Part shown: positions 56,338 to 64,000 of the stretch, piece after piece | How the letters are laid out: each line of letters starts with the position of its first letter | How positions within the stretch are numbered: position 1 is the stretch's first letter | Assembly: GCF_963556105.2 (NCBI RefSeq) | Contig: NZ_OY829945.1 | Coordinates: 260,501 to 324,500, forward strand | DNA: 64,000 nt | From: an uncultured Tolumonas sp. | Lineage (GTDB): Bacteria; Pseudomonadota; Gammaproteobacteria; Enterobacterales; Aeromonadaceae | Reading direction: 5' to 3' | Notes under the pieces: generated by a model | Told to the model about the DNA's origin: nothing | Database searches by the model: none | Seen by the model: the letters and a program-made list of their open reading frames with translations, nothing else | Made by a program: the position numbers and the translations under genes

Positions 56338-57345
56338 ATGCATTATCTGGTGACCGGTGCGGCCGGTTTTATTGGTTTCCATGTCGCAGAGCGTCTATTG
56401 GCTGCAGGTCATCAGGTAACAGGTTTAGATAATCTGAATGATTATTATGATGTTAATCTGAAGCTCAGTCGGTTAGCGTTATTACAAATTAACCCTGCTT
56501 TCCGTTTTGTAAAAGGGGATTTAGCTGATCGCAATTTAATAGCTCAGTTGTTTGTGGACGGCCAATTTCAACGCGTGATCCACTTAGGCGCACAAGCTGG
56601 CGTACGTTATTCGCTGGATAACCCGCATGCATATGCCGATGCCAATTTAGTGGGGCATCTGAATATTCTCGAAGGTTGTCGCCAGCACAAGATAGAACAT
56701 CTGTTGTATGCCTCTTCCAGTTCAGTGTATGGGCTCAATCGTAAAACACCATTTTCAACCACCGATAGCGTAGATCATCCTGTCTCACTATATGCGGCGA
56801 CCAAAAAAGCGAATGAGCTGATGAGTCACAGTTATGCGCATCTGTATGGTTTGCCTTGTACCGGATTGCGTTTTTTCACTGTATATGGTCCGTGGGGCCG
56901 TCCCGATATGGCGTTGTTTAAGTTCACGAAAGCGATCTTGGCCGGGCAGCCGATTGATGTGTATAACTTCGGTGAGATGAAGCGAGATTTTACCTTTATT
57001 GACGATATCGCCGAGGCGATTATTCGTTTGGCGGATGTTATCCCAGAATCAAATCCAGCATGGACGGTAGAAACAGGTTCTCCGGCAGAAAGTTCAGCAC
57101 CATATCGGGTGTATAACATTGGTAATAGTCAGCCGGTCGAGCTGAAAACGTTTATTCATGAGCTGGAACTGGCATTAGGTATTCCGGCGAAAATGAATTT
57201 ATTGCCATTACAACCGGGCGATGTGCTGGAAACCAGTGCTGACACTTCAGCACTGGAAGCGGTAATCGGCTTTAAACCGCAGACGCCACTCGCCAGTGGT
57301 CTGGCCCGTTTTGTCGGCTGGTACAGAACCTTTTATTCTCAGTGA
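56338..57345 (+). CDS. UDP-glucuronate 4-epimerase-like SDR enzyme
   Basis: 335-residue extended SDR: TGAAGFIG (6-13), SSSS at 126-129, catalytic Tyr152 and Lys156 in YAATK, and the NAD-epimerase blocks LDNLNDYYD and FFTVYGPWGRPDMALF that characterise UDP-GlcA 4-epimerases. It would provide UDP-galacturonic acid. Last of the operon; its 3' end overlaps the convergent pqiC by seven bases. Confidence 0.88.
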   Translation: MHYLVTGAAGFIGFHVAERLLAAGHQVTGLDNLNDYYDVNLKLSRLALLQINPAFRFVKGDLADRNLIAQLFVDGQFQRVIHLGAQAGVRYSLDNPHAYADANLVGHLNILEGCRQHKIEHLLYASSSSVYGLNRKTPFSTTDSVDHPVSLYAATKKANELMSHSYAHLYGLPCTGLRFFTVYGPWGRPDMALFKFTKAILAGQPIDVYNFGEMKRDFTFIDDIAEAIIRLADVIPESNPAWTVETGSPAESSAPYRVYNIGNSQPVELKTFIHELELALGIPAKMNLLPLQPGDVLETSADTSALEAVIGFKPQTPLASGLARFVGWYRTFYSQ

Positions 57346-57926
57346 TCTCTCTTTTGCAGCAAAGGTTTTAGCTGCATCGCCAACTGGCTGGTAGTTTGTT
57401 GCCAGCCAGTACGCAGTTCACGTACTAGTGCCGGGTAACCATCCGCTGGCAATGGGTATTGCTGCTGGAATTGCCCGCTGTATTGCTGTTTTCCTGTCAT
57501 TAACGTCCATTCACCGCTGATCACCGCATGCCCATCGGCTTTGCCGTGAAAACCACGTACCTTGATTTGTAACTGGGCAATGTTTTGCATCGATGTTTGA
57601 CCGTTTTGCCATTGCCAGTCGGGTAACTGAGTTCTTAAATTCTGCAACAAAGCGCGAGTTAACTGTTTGTCCAATGCTTCAGCCCAGCGATGCTGAGTCG
57701 CCGTGGTGAGTTGGACATCATCTTGTTGATACACAATACCAATGCTGTTCAGATAATCAGCCAGTTCAACATCACTGACAGCCACCACCGGTTGTTGACT
57801 CGGTGTTTGAACATGGTTCTGCGCATCAGGCAGGGCAATAGCGTAATACTGCGGTGTCGAAGAACTACTGCTACAAGCGGATAAACCAAAAAATAAGAGG
57901 CCAATAAATAAAGAGCGCAGCATCAT
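57339..57926 (-). CDS. pqiC: Outer-membrane lipoprotein PqiC
   Basis: 195 residues with a lipobox LSAC (Cys18) and the ABC-type transport auxiliary (DUF330) domain: YYAIALP near the N-terminus, VSDVELADYLN. PqiC forms the outer-membrane ring of the Pqi tunnel. The start shares ATGA with the pqiB stop. Confidence 0.92.
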   Translation of the reverse strand: MMLRSLFIGLLFFGLSACSSSSSTPQYYAIALPDAQNHVQTPSQQPVVAVSDVELADYLNSIGIVYQQDDVQLTTATQHRWAEALDKQLTRALLQNLRTQLPDWQWQNGQTSMQNIAQLQIKVRGFHGKADGHAVISGEWTLMTGKQQYSGQFQQQYPLPADGYPALVRELRTGWQQTTSQLAMQLKPLLQKRDH

Positions 57927-59560
57927 TTGGCTTTCCTTGGTTCAGGGTCAGTGGCGGTATCAGGTTGGAATAGCAACGCATTTGGTTTTTCATTCAGCGT
58001 TCTGGCCATGGGCTGCACTTCTCGTAATACCCGATTCAGGGATTGAATGGAACGGTTCATTTCGCTATATGCCGGTGAGTTAGCGGATAATCCTTGCAAC
58101 GTTTGCTGCATTTCCGCCAACGTTTTTTTCAGCTCGGCAGGGAGTTGCTGGCTACTTTGCTGATTGGCAATCTTATCCATACTGGCGCTGACTTTTCTGA
58201 CATTGGCCATCGCGGCCTCGGTTTCTGTCAGCATGGTTTGCGCGCGCGTGAGCACATTTTCAATATCCAGCTGATTCAGTTTATTGAGTAACTGAACTAC
58301 TTGCTGTTCAATCCGTGCTAAGCCACCGGGTGCGGTTGGCAAGGTTGGGTATTTGGCCAGCATACCTAACCCGACCGTTTTAGGTAGATCCGGATAAAAG
58401 TTGAGATCCACATATAACGCGCCGGTCAATAAATTACCGGAACGCAGCGAGGCTCGCAGTCCTTGTTTGACGGCGGTAGCAAATTCATTCTCCCAGTTCG
58501 GTAGTTGATCTTTATCCATATCGGGGCGAATGCGGCCGGGTTCGATGCGGATCAACACGGGGATCTGGCGTGACCGGGCGGTCAGCAAGTCATTGCCCGG
58601 TGCAGAGAATGGCACGGCCAGTACGCTGCCGACCTGAATACCGCGGTATTCGACCGGTGCGCCAGGGTTAAGGCCACGTACCGATTCATCGAAGAGCAAA
58701 ATGTAGTCCACTTTATCCTGATAACGACGAATGGTGCTGCTGTCTTCATCGGCATACAGGCTGTAGGTACGATAAGTCTTGACCGGATCACCGAGTTCCC
58801 AACCGGGTGGAACACTGAAACTGACACCACCGGATAAAATAGTTTCCAGCGTGCCGGTTTTCACCTTGATACCATCGGTGGCGGCTTGCAATTGGATGCC
58901 ACGATTGAGCCAGAACCGGGTATTGGTGGTCACTAGCGCATCGTATGGTGCCTGAATGAACAGCTGATAACTCATCTGCCGAGTGTCAGATTTGAATTCA
59001 GCCTGCTCAACCCGGCCCACGGTAAAACCGCGGTACAGTACCGGATCGCCGATAGCGAGGGCGCTGTCTTGTTCACTACTGAGTTCGATACGTAAACCAG
59101 GGGCATTCGTCGGGGTGACTGGAGGCGTATCCAGTACGGTAAACTCCACTTTATGTTCTTTGCTTTTCCCAGGTTGCAGTTCCAAATAAGAACCGGACAG
59201 CAGTGTGTTGAGGCCGGAAATGCCGCTCTTGCCTACGCGGGGTTTGACCACCCAGAAACGGGTATCTTGCCGCAGCAAGGGTTCGGCTTCGACATTCATG
59301 CGGGCTGTGACGATAACATGCTTGAGATCGTCACCCAAACGTACAGTCTGCACTTTCCCGATTTCCACGCTGCGGGCTTTGATCGGAGTTTTGCCCGGCT
59401 CGATCCCTTCGGCATTGTCCAGTTCCAGCGTGATCAGCGGGCCTTGATTGTGCAACGTGGTGACTACCATCCACAAACCAATGCTGGCGGCAACGATAGG
59501 GATCAGCCAGATCGGTGACAGGCGTTGGAGTTTTTTGATTCTGGCGTGATTATTCGACAC
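57923..59560 (-). CDS. pqiB: MCE tunnel protein PqiB
   Basis: About 545 residues: one transmembrane helix near the N-terminus followed by three MCE (MlaD) domains, whose repeated motif reads GKTPIKARSVEIGKV, GDPVLYRGFTVGRV and GAPVEYRGIQVGSV, and a C-terminal coiled coil. It forms a periplasm-spanning lipid tunnel. The GTG at 59560 overlaps the pqiA stop and gives the E. coli length; GTG 59572 or ATG 59638 are alternatives. Confidence 0.93.
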   Translation of the reverse strand: MSNNHARIKKLQRLSPIWLIPIVAASIGLWMVVTTLHNQGPLITLELDNAEGIEPGKTPIKARSVEIGKVQTVRLGDDLKHVIVTARMNVEAEPLLRQDTRFWVVKPRVGKSGISGLNTLLSGSYLELQPGKSKEHKVEFTVLDTPPVTPTNAPGLRIELSSEQDSALAIGDPVLYRGFTVGRVEQAEFKSDTRQMSYQLFIQAPYDALVTTNTRFWLNRGIQLQAATDGIKVKTGTLETILSGGVSFSVPPGWELGDPVKTYRTYSLYADEDSSTIRRYQDKVDYILLFDESVRGLNPGAPVEYRGIQVGSVLAVPFSAPGNDLLTARSRQIPVLIRIEPGRIRPDMDKDQLPNWENEFATAVKQGLRASLRSGNLLTGALYVDLNFYPDLPKTVGLGMLAKYPTLPTAPGGLARIEQQVVQLLNKLNQLDIENVLTRAQTMLTETEAAMANVRKVSASMDKIANQQSSQQLPAELKKTLAEMQQTLQGLSANSPAYSEMNRSIQSLNRVLREVQPMARTLNEKPNALLFQPDTATDPEPRKAK

Positions 59561-60860
59561 GGTCTTGTTCACCCTCTGTTCCTTGTTGAGCCGCGACACT
59601 CGAGGTTGGTTCATTGTCCCACAATAATCGTGGGTCAAAACTCATGGCAGACAGCATGGTCAATACTACCACACCGGCAAATGCTAAAGCGGCCGACCCC
59701 GGATACACTGACATCAATTTACCCATGCGGATCAGCGCGACTAAGATAGCGACGACAAACACATCGACCATGGACCAACGGCCGATAAACTCGGTCAGTC
59801 GATAAAGGCGAGTGCGACCGCGCCGATGATGCGGGCGATGTGTATGAACGCTCCAGCATAACCAGCCAATCGCCAGCATTTTCACAATCGGCACTAATAC
59901 ACTGGCAATAAATATTACCAATGCGACCGGATAAGAACCCATATTCCACAATAACACCACACCACCAAGAATGGTGGAATAGGTTTGTTGCCCCAGGCTT
60001 TCGGTGACCATGATGGGCAGGATATTGGCTGGGATATAGAGGATCATGGCGGTAAATAACAAGGCCAACGTCCATTGCAAACTGTTTGGTTTGCGCGCAT
60101 GCAATACGCTTTGACAACGTGGACAACGGTGTGTTTTCAGTGAGACCAGTCCGTGGCAGGCATGACACAGAGTCAGATTTTGATCAATGGCTCTGCCGCT
60201 AAGTTGTGGGGCATTACGCAGGTGGATCGGGCCACTTTGCTGCCACCATAACCAGTCGCGGTCGATGACACTAAAAGCTTTTAACATCAGTAACGAAAAC
60301 AGCACATACGCCCAGAAGCTGTAGCCCAGTTCAATGTCAGCTAACGAAGCAATTTTAATCAGACTCACTAAGACACCAATCAGGAATACTTCCACCATAC
60401 ACCAGGGGATGAGGCGGAATAACCATAACGTATAGCGTTTACGCAAACGTTTACCGCGCCATTGGCCTAGACGCGAATAAATCAGACAAATCAATAACAA
60501 GCAAATCGCTGGCAGGATCTGCATAAACAAATAGACCGTCAAAGCCAGCGCCGGATGCTGTTCTTCCAGCAAGGTGGTCGCCGTTTGATACAGCGTCATG
60601 TCCTGATGCATGCCTTTAACGGCCATGCCAAGAAAAGGAAACAGATTACTGCACAGCAGCATGATGAGGGCGGCAATGCTATACACCAGCGGTTGTAAAC
60701 GGGCTTCGGCAGGCAGAGAGCTTAATTTATGCTCACAACGGGGGCAGACTGCTTGTTCCCCCGGTTGTAATGGCGGCACTAACATCAGCCAGTCGCACTC
60801 ATGGCAAGCGGTATATTGCACGGGAGAGGGAACATAGGTGCTGCGACGGCGGCGCTTCAT
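59550..60860 (-). CDS. pqiA: Inner-membrane protein PqiA
   Basis: 436 residues with two PqiA units, each a rubredoxin-like zinc ribbon (CHECD...CPRCEHKL about 19-46; CHACHG...CPRCQSVL about 231-251) followed by four transmembrane helices. Inner-membrane partner of PqiB/PqiC in lipid transport across the envelope, induced by redox-cycling agents in E. coli. Confidence 0.94.
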   Translation of the reverse strand: MKRRRRSTYVPSPVQYTACHECDWLMLVPPLQPGEQAVCPRCEHKLSSLPAEARLQPLVYSIAALIMLLCSNLFPFLGMAVKGMHQDMTLYQTATTLLEEQHPALALTVYLFMQILPAICLLLICLIYSRLGQWRGKRLRKRYTLWLFRLIPWCMVEVFLIGVLVSLIKIASLADIELGYSFWAYVLFSLLMLKAFSVIDRDWLWWQQSGPIHLRNAPQLSGRAIDQNLTLCHACHGLVSLKTHRCPRCQSVLHARKPNSLQWTLALLFTAMILYIPANILPIMVTESLGQQTYSTILGGVVLLWNMGSYPVALVIFIASVLVPIVKMLAIGWLCWSVHTHRPHHRRGRTRLYRLTEFIGRWSMVDVFVVAILVALIRMGKLMSVYPGSAALAFAGVVVLTMLSAMSFDPRLLWDNEPTSSVAAQQGTEGEQDRVE

Positions 60861-61015
60861 CGGCTCAGGGTTCGGTTATGTTAGAAAACAAGGTTAGTTT
60901 AGCGGTTGCCGGGCATGGCGGGAATCGTTATTCAAAACAATTCGTCATAAAAGCAGTGAAGGGCGGGTTTAAATTGCCAGTTCTTGAAGCATTATTTTTT
61001 GCGGAAGAAACTATA

Positions 61016-61038
61016 CTCATGATCCCGATAATCATGAG
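61016..61038. promoter_or_regulatory. Inverted repeat in the sbmC promoter/leader
   Basis: CTCATGAT (61016-61023) and ATCATGAG (61031-61038) form a perfect 8-bp inverted repeat with a seven-base spacer. It starts at a TATACT -10-like hexamer (61012-61017) and ends shortly before the sbmC ribosome site. It could be an operator or a leader hairpin. It does not look like a LexA box, although E. coli sbmC is SOS-controlled. Confidence 0.4.
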
Positions 61039-61055
61039 CATGAGGAGCACAAACC

Positions 61056-61508
61056 ATGGATGTAAAAATAATTCAACGAGTAGCACAACAAGTTGCTTTT
61101 ATTCGGATGATTGGCCCCTATGCCGAGGTTATCGGCCCTGGTTTTGAGCGGCTAATGGCTTGGAGTGACGCACAACAACTGCAGGGTGAATGGCTGACAT
61201 TGTATTGGGATAATCCGGATATTACACCGCCTGCCGAGTTGAAAACTGATGTGGCCATGACTGTACCCGAAGGGACGGCTGTGAGTGGTGATGTGCAACT
61301 GCAGGTTATTCCGGCGGGGGATTATGCCATCCGGCGTTGTCGTGTTGAGAATGATGATTTTGAAACGCCATGGCGAGCTTTCTTTACCGATTTGGCGCAA
61401 AGTGATTATCAGTTTGGAACGGGGGCTTGTTTTGAGCGTTATTTCAATAACGGTAAGCTAGACGGCTATTGGGATATCGAGATGGTGATTCCGGTGACAC
61501 GCAAATAA
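61056..61508 (+). CDS. sbmC: DNA gyrase inhibitor SbmC (GyrI)
   Basis: 150-residue GyrI-like small-molecule-binding domain protein. Collinear with E. coli SbmC (157), including GP...GFE.LM.W, YWDNPDITPPAELKTDVAMTVP, and CFE.Y.NNG..DGYWDIEM. SbmC protects gyrase from microcin B17 and other poisons. ATG follows GAGGAG. Shares its terminator with ilvC. Confidence 0.88.
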   Translation: MDVKIIQRVAQQVAFIRMIGPYAEVIGPGFERLMAWSDAQQLQGEWLTLYWDNPDITPPAELKTDVAMTVPEGTAVSGDVQLQVIPAGDYAIRRCRVENDDFETPWRAFFTDLAQSDYQFGTGACFERYFNNGKLDGYWDIEMVIPVTRK

Positions 61509-61530
61509 GCGTTCTACGTTCTAAACGAAA

Positions 61531-61556
61531 AAGCCCGACTTTAAGTCGGGCTTTGT
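61531..61556. terminator. Bidirectional terminator between sbmC and ilvC
   Basis: AAGCCCGACTT (61531-61541) and AAGTCGGGCTT (61543-61553) are nearly perfectly palindromic, with A-run upstream and TTTGTTT downstream, between two converging genes. Confidence 0.9.
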
Positions 61557-61575
61557 TTACGTAACCGCGCTGGAA

Positions 61576-63060
61576 TTAACCGCCAACTGCGATACGTTTC
61601 ATGTCTTTCATGTAGCCACGCAGCACTTTACCAACCTGCTCGATTGGGTGATTGCGAATGGTTTCGTTCACCTGAACCAGCACAACGTTGTCTACGCCGT
61701 TATCTTTTACAGACAGACCTTTACCGATCACGTCAGTGCCAACTTTCGGCATGATGTGTTCTTTCAGCAATGGTACGGCTGCGTTAGCGAACAGGTAGTT
61801 ACCGTATTCTGCGGTGTCAGAGATAACCACGTTCATTTCGTACAGACGTTTACGCGCGATGGTGTTCGCGATCAGTGGCAGTTCGTGCAGTGATTCGTAG
61901 TAAGCTGATTCAGCGATGATGCCTGATTCAGTCATAGTTTCGAATGCCAGTTCAACGCCTGCTTTGACCATAGCAACCATCAGGATACCGTTGTCGAAGT
62001 ACTCTTGTTCAGCGATCACGCCGTCGAATGCTGGTGCGTTTTCGAATGCAGATGCACCGGTCTCTTCACGCCATCTGAACAGGTCAGCGTCGTTGTTAGC
62101 CCAGTCAGCCATCATACCGCTGGAGAATGCGCCGCTGATGATATCGTCCTGATGTTTACGGAACAGCGCACGCATCAGCACTTTCATCTCTTCGGCCAGT
62201 TCAAACGCACGCAGTTTTGCTGGGTTTGACAGACGATCCATCATTGCAGTGATGCCGCCTTGTTTCAGTGCTTCGGTAACAGTTTCCCAACCGAATTGCA
62301 GCAGTTTACCTGCGTAGCCAGCATCGATGCCGTCAGCAACCATTTTTTCGTAGCACAGGATAGAACCCGCTTGCAGCATGCCACACAGAATGGTTTGTTC
62401 GCCCATCAGGTCAGACTTCACTTCTGCCACGAAAGAAGATTGCAGAACACCGGCACGGTGACCACCAGTTGCTGCCGCCCATGCTTTAGCAATCGCCAGA
62501 CCGTCGCCTTTTGGATCGTTTTCTGGGTGAACAGCGATCAGGGTTGGTACGCCGAAACCACGTTTGTATTCTTCACGTACTTCAGTGCCTGGGCATTTTG
62601 GTGCAACCATTACCACAGTGATGTCTTTACGGATCTGAGTGCCTTCTTCCACGATGTTGAAACCGTGAGAGTAACCCAGTGTTGCACCTTCTTTCATCAA
62701 CGGCATAACTGCTTTAACTACCGCAGTGTGCTGTTTGTCCGGAGTCAGGTTTACTACCAGATCAGCAGTCGGGATCAGGTCTTCGTAAGTGCCAACTTTG
62801 AAACCATTTTCAGACGCTTGTTTGAATGATTTACGTTTTTCAGCAATCGCTTCTGCGCGCAGAGCGTAGGAAACGTCCAAACCTGAATCACGCATGTTCA
62901 GACCTTGGTTCAGGCCTTGTGCGCCACAGCCAACGATCACGACTTTTTTGCCTTTCAGGAAATCGCATTCGCTGGCGAATTCGTCACGGTTCATGAAACG
63001 ACATTTGCCTAATTGTTCTAACTGCTGACGCAGGTTCAGGGTATTGAAGTAGTTAGCCAT
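61576..63060 (-). CDS. ilvC: Ketol-acid reductoisomerase IlvC
   Basis: Class II (long form) acetohydroxy-acid isomeroreductase, 494 residues from [20 protein letters not shown]. It catalyses the NADPH- and Mg-dependent second step of valine, leucine and isoleucine synthesis. NADPH-binding [17 protein letters not shown] (about 45-61) and the acidic metal site in the duplicated knotted domain are present. An in-frame ATG 24 codons upstream exists, but the MANYFN start is the family one. Divergent from its activator ilvY. Confidence 0.97.
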   Translation of the reverse strand: MANYFNTLNLRQQLEQLGKCRFMNRDEFASECDFLKGKKVVIVGCGAQGLNQGLNMRDSGLDVSYALRAEAIAEKRKSFKQASENGFKVGTYEDLIPTADLVVNLTPDKQHTAVVKAVMPLMKEGATLGYSHGFNIVEEGTQIRKDITVVMVAPKCPGTEVREEYKRGFGVPTLIAVHPENDPKGDGLAIAKAWAAATGGHRAGVLQSSFVAEVKSDLMGEQTILCGMLQAGSILCYEKMVADGIDAGYAGKLLQFGWETVTEALKQGGITAMMDRLSNPAKLRAFELAEEMKVLMRALFRKHQDDIISGAFSSGMMADWANNDADLFRWREETGASAFENAPAFDGVIAEQEYFDNGILMVAMVKAGVELAFETMTESGIIAESAYYESLHELPLIANTIARKRLYEMNVVISDTAEYGNYLFANAAVPLLKEHIMPKVGTDVIGKGLSVKDNGVDNVVLVQVNETIRNHPIEQVGKVLRGYMKDMKRIAVGG

Positions 63061-63143
63061 CTGGAATAGCTCCATGCTGAAATTAAGATTGCTGTGTAGG
63101 GTCTGATAACGGTCAGAGTCCGAAAACTGCATTACTATAAACG

Positions 63144-63158
63144 AGCAATGACATTGCT
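63144..63158. promoter_or_regulatory. Candidate IlvY operator 1
   Basis: Perfect dyad AGCAAT-GAC-ATTGCT in the ilvC-ilvY divergent region, nearer ilvC. In E. coli IlvY binds tandem dyads with TTGC/GCAA half-sites between these genes; this site fits in position and half-site. Confidence 0.55.
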
Positions 63159-63185
63159 GGAAATGATATATTTAGAACTAAATAT

Positions 63186-63200
63186 TGCGTTTTTTGCAAC
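63186..63200. promoter_or_regulatory. Candidate IlvY operator 2
   Basis: TTGC (63186-63189) and GCAA (63197-63200) with a seven-base spacer lie 14 bases before the ilvY start, four helical turns from the first dyad (centre to centre 42 bases). The location suits autorepression of ilvY by IlvY. Confidence 0.5.
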
Positions 63201-63213
63201 GTGGAGTAAGTCA

Positions 63214-64000
63214 TGGATTTCCGTACCTTATCGTTATTTACCCATTTGGCGCATACGCTGCATTTTGCCAATACGGCCAATCAGATGGCGGTCAGCCCGT
63301 CGACATTAAGCCGGAGCATGCAACGACTGGAGCAGGAAACCGGCTGTGCATTGTTTGAACGGGATAACCGCAGCGTGGTGTTAACCAACGAAGGCAAACG
63401 CCTGTTAGGTTTTGCCGAACGCTGGCTGCAGGAGTGGCAAGATCTGCGTGATGATTTGCGCCATCCGCGCGAAGCGCTGCAAGGGCGGATCCGTGTTTTT
63501 TGCTCCGTTACGGCCAGTTATTTTCTGCTACCGGAAGTGTTGGGTCGTTTTCGCCATCGTTATCCGCAACTGGAATTAAAACTGGAGACCGGCGATGCGG
63601 CATTGGCTGTCGATAAAGTGTTGCAGGAAGAAACAGATATCGCCATTGCCGCACGCCCCGATGCTTTACCTGCGCGTTTGCAATATTGCCTGTTACAGCG
63701 AGTGCCGTTGGTGTTTATTGCCCCCCGCAATAGCACCAATGTCAGTCAGTGGTTAAAAGATGGTGAACCGGACTGGTCGCAGGTACCGTTGATCGTGTCG
63801 CAGCAGGGGCTGGCGCGAAAACGCTGTGACCAATGGTTTCGTAATAAAGGTATTAGCCCGAATATCTATGCCGAAGTCGCGGGTAATGAAGCGATCGTCA
63901 GCATGGTGACGCTGGATTGTGGTATCGGTCTGGTACCGGAAGCGGTGATTGAACACAGTACGTTTGGCTCTCAGGTGCGGGTCATTCAGCCCGTACCCGC
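63214..64000 (+). CDS. ilvY: LysR-type activator IlvY (3' end outside window)
   Basis: The first 262 codons are open to the window edge. The N-terminal HTH (MDFRTLSLFTHLAHTLHFANTA..., with SPSTLSRSMQRLEQETGC and LFERDNRSVVLT) and the LysR effector domain follow the E. coli IlvY sequence. It activates ilvC in response to acetolactate and acetohydroxybutyrate. ATG at 63214 follows GTGGAG. About 30 residues should remain beyond the edge. Confidence 0.93.

Noticed and set aside
60770-61147. 125-codon open frame between pqiA and sbmC
   Set aside because: It overlaps pqiA on the other strand and sbmC in another frame, and has no family resemblance or ribosome site.
62260-62829. 189-codon open frame opposite ilvC
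   Set aside because: Antisense shadow of the highly conserved ilvC; composition is typical of a reverse-frame artefact.

Overview
The window reads as a chromosome segment of a gammaproteobacterium of the order Aeromonadales, most likely Tolumonas or a close relative. This is inferred from gene content and order and not from a database search. The clues are a complete MSHA pilus locus joined to mreBCD-maf-rng-yhdP-nitrilase-tldD, followed by yjgA/pmbA, rep, csdA/csdE/tcdA and the divergent ilvC/ilvY pair. No rRNA, tRNA, CRISPR array, insertion sequence or integrase was seen, and no gene-free stretch exceeds about 290 bases.

Layout. 1-2.2 kb: 3' end of a sorbitol (glucitol) operon (srlD, srlM, srlR). 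2.4-3.9 kb: lysine permease lysP. 3.9-11.6 kb: a lasso-peptide (RiPP) biosynthetic cluster holding a sulfotransferase, an HPr-kinase-like lasso kinase, the asparagine-synthetase-like cyclase, a PqqD-like leader-binding protein, an ABC exporter, a transglutaminase-fold leader peptidase, a frameshifted nucleotidyltransferase-like gene and a 48-residue precursor. 11.6-12.0 kb: ohrR. 12.2-14.9 kb: methionine importer metNIQ with a recognisable MetJ operator and promoter. 15-16 kb: a DUF2157 membrane protein. 16.1-32.4 kb: the MSHA type IV pilus locus, in order mshI, a PilN-like gene, mshJ, K, L, M, N, E, G, F, A, C, D, O, P, Q. 32.5-37.3 kb: mreB, mreC, mreD, maf, rng. 37.3-45.4 kb: yhdP, a nitrilase-family amidase, tldD, yjgA (darP), pmbA. 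45.4-48.2 kb: yeeX, a small membrane protein, rep. 48.3-49.9 kb: an anchored proline-rich protein and an orphan TAXI-type binding protein that share a C-terminal motif. 50-53.3 kb: csdA, csdE, a degenerate EAL protein, tcdA. 53.5-57.3 kb: a four-gene operon predicted to make and transfer a lipid-linked uronic acid. 57.3-60.9 kb: pqiABC. 61-64 kb: sbmC, ilvC and the start of ilvY, which is cut by the window edge.

The most notable element is the lasso cluster. The precursor fits the lasso leader rule (W/Y-x2-P-x-L-x3-G-x5-T), has Asp at core position 8 and ends in Ser. The cluster carries both a lasso kinase of the type that phosphorylates a C-terminal Ser and a PAPS-dependent sulfotransferase. 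The predicted product is a 15-residue lasso peptide with phosphate and/or sulfate tailoring.

A second feature is a run of about nine single-base frameshifts between 34.48 and 37.10 kb (mreC, maf, rng). They interrupt otherwise perfectly conserved proteins and look more like low-quality sequence than gene decay. Isolated homopolymer frameshifts also occur at about 10.965 kb and 45.99 kb.
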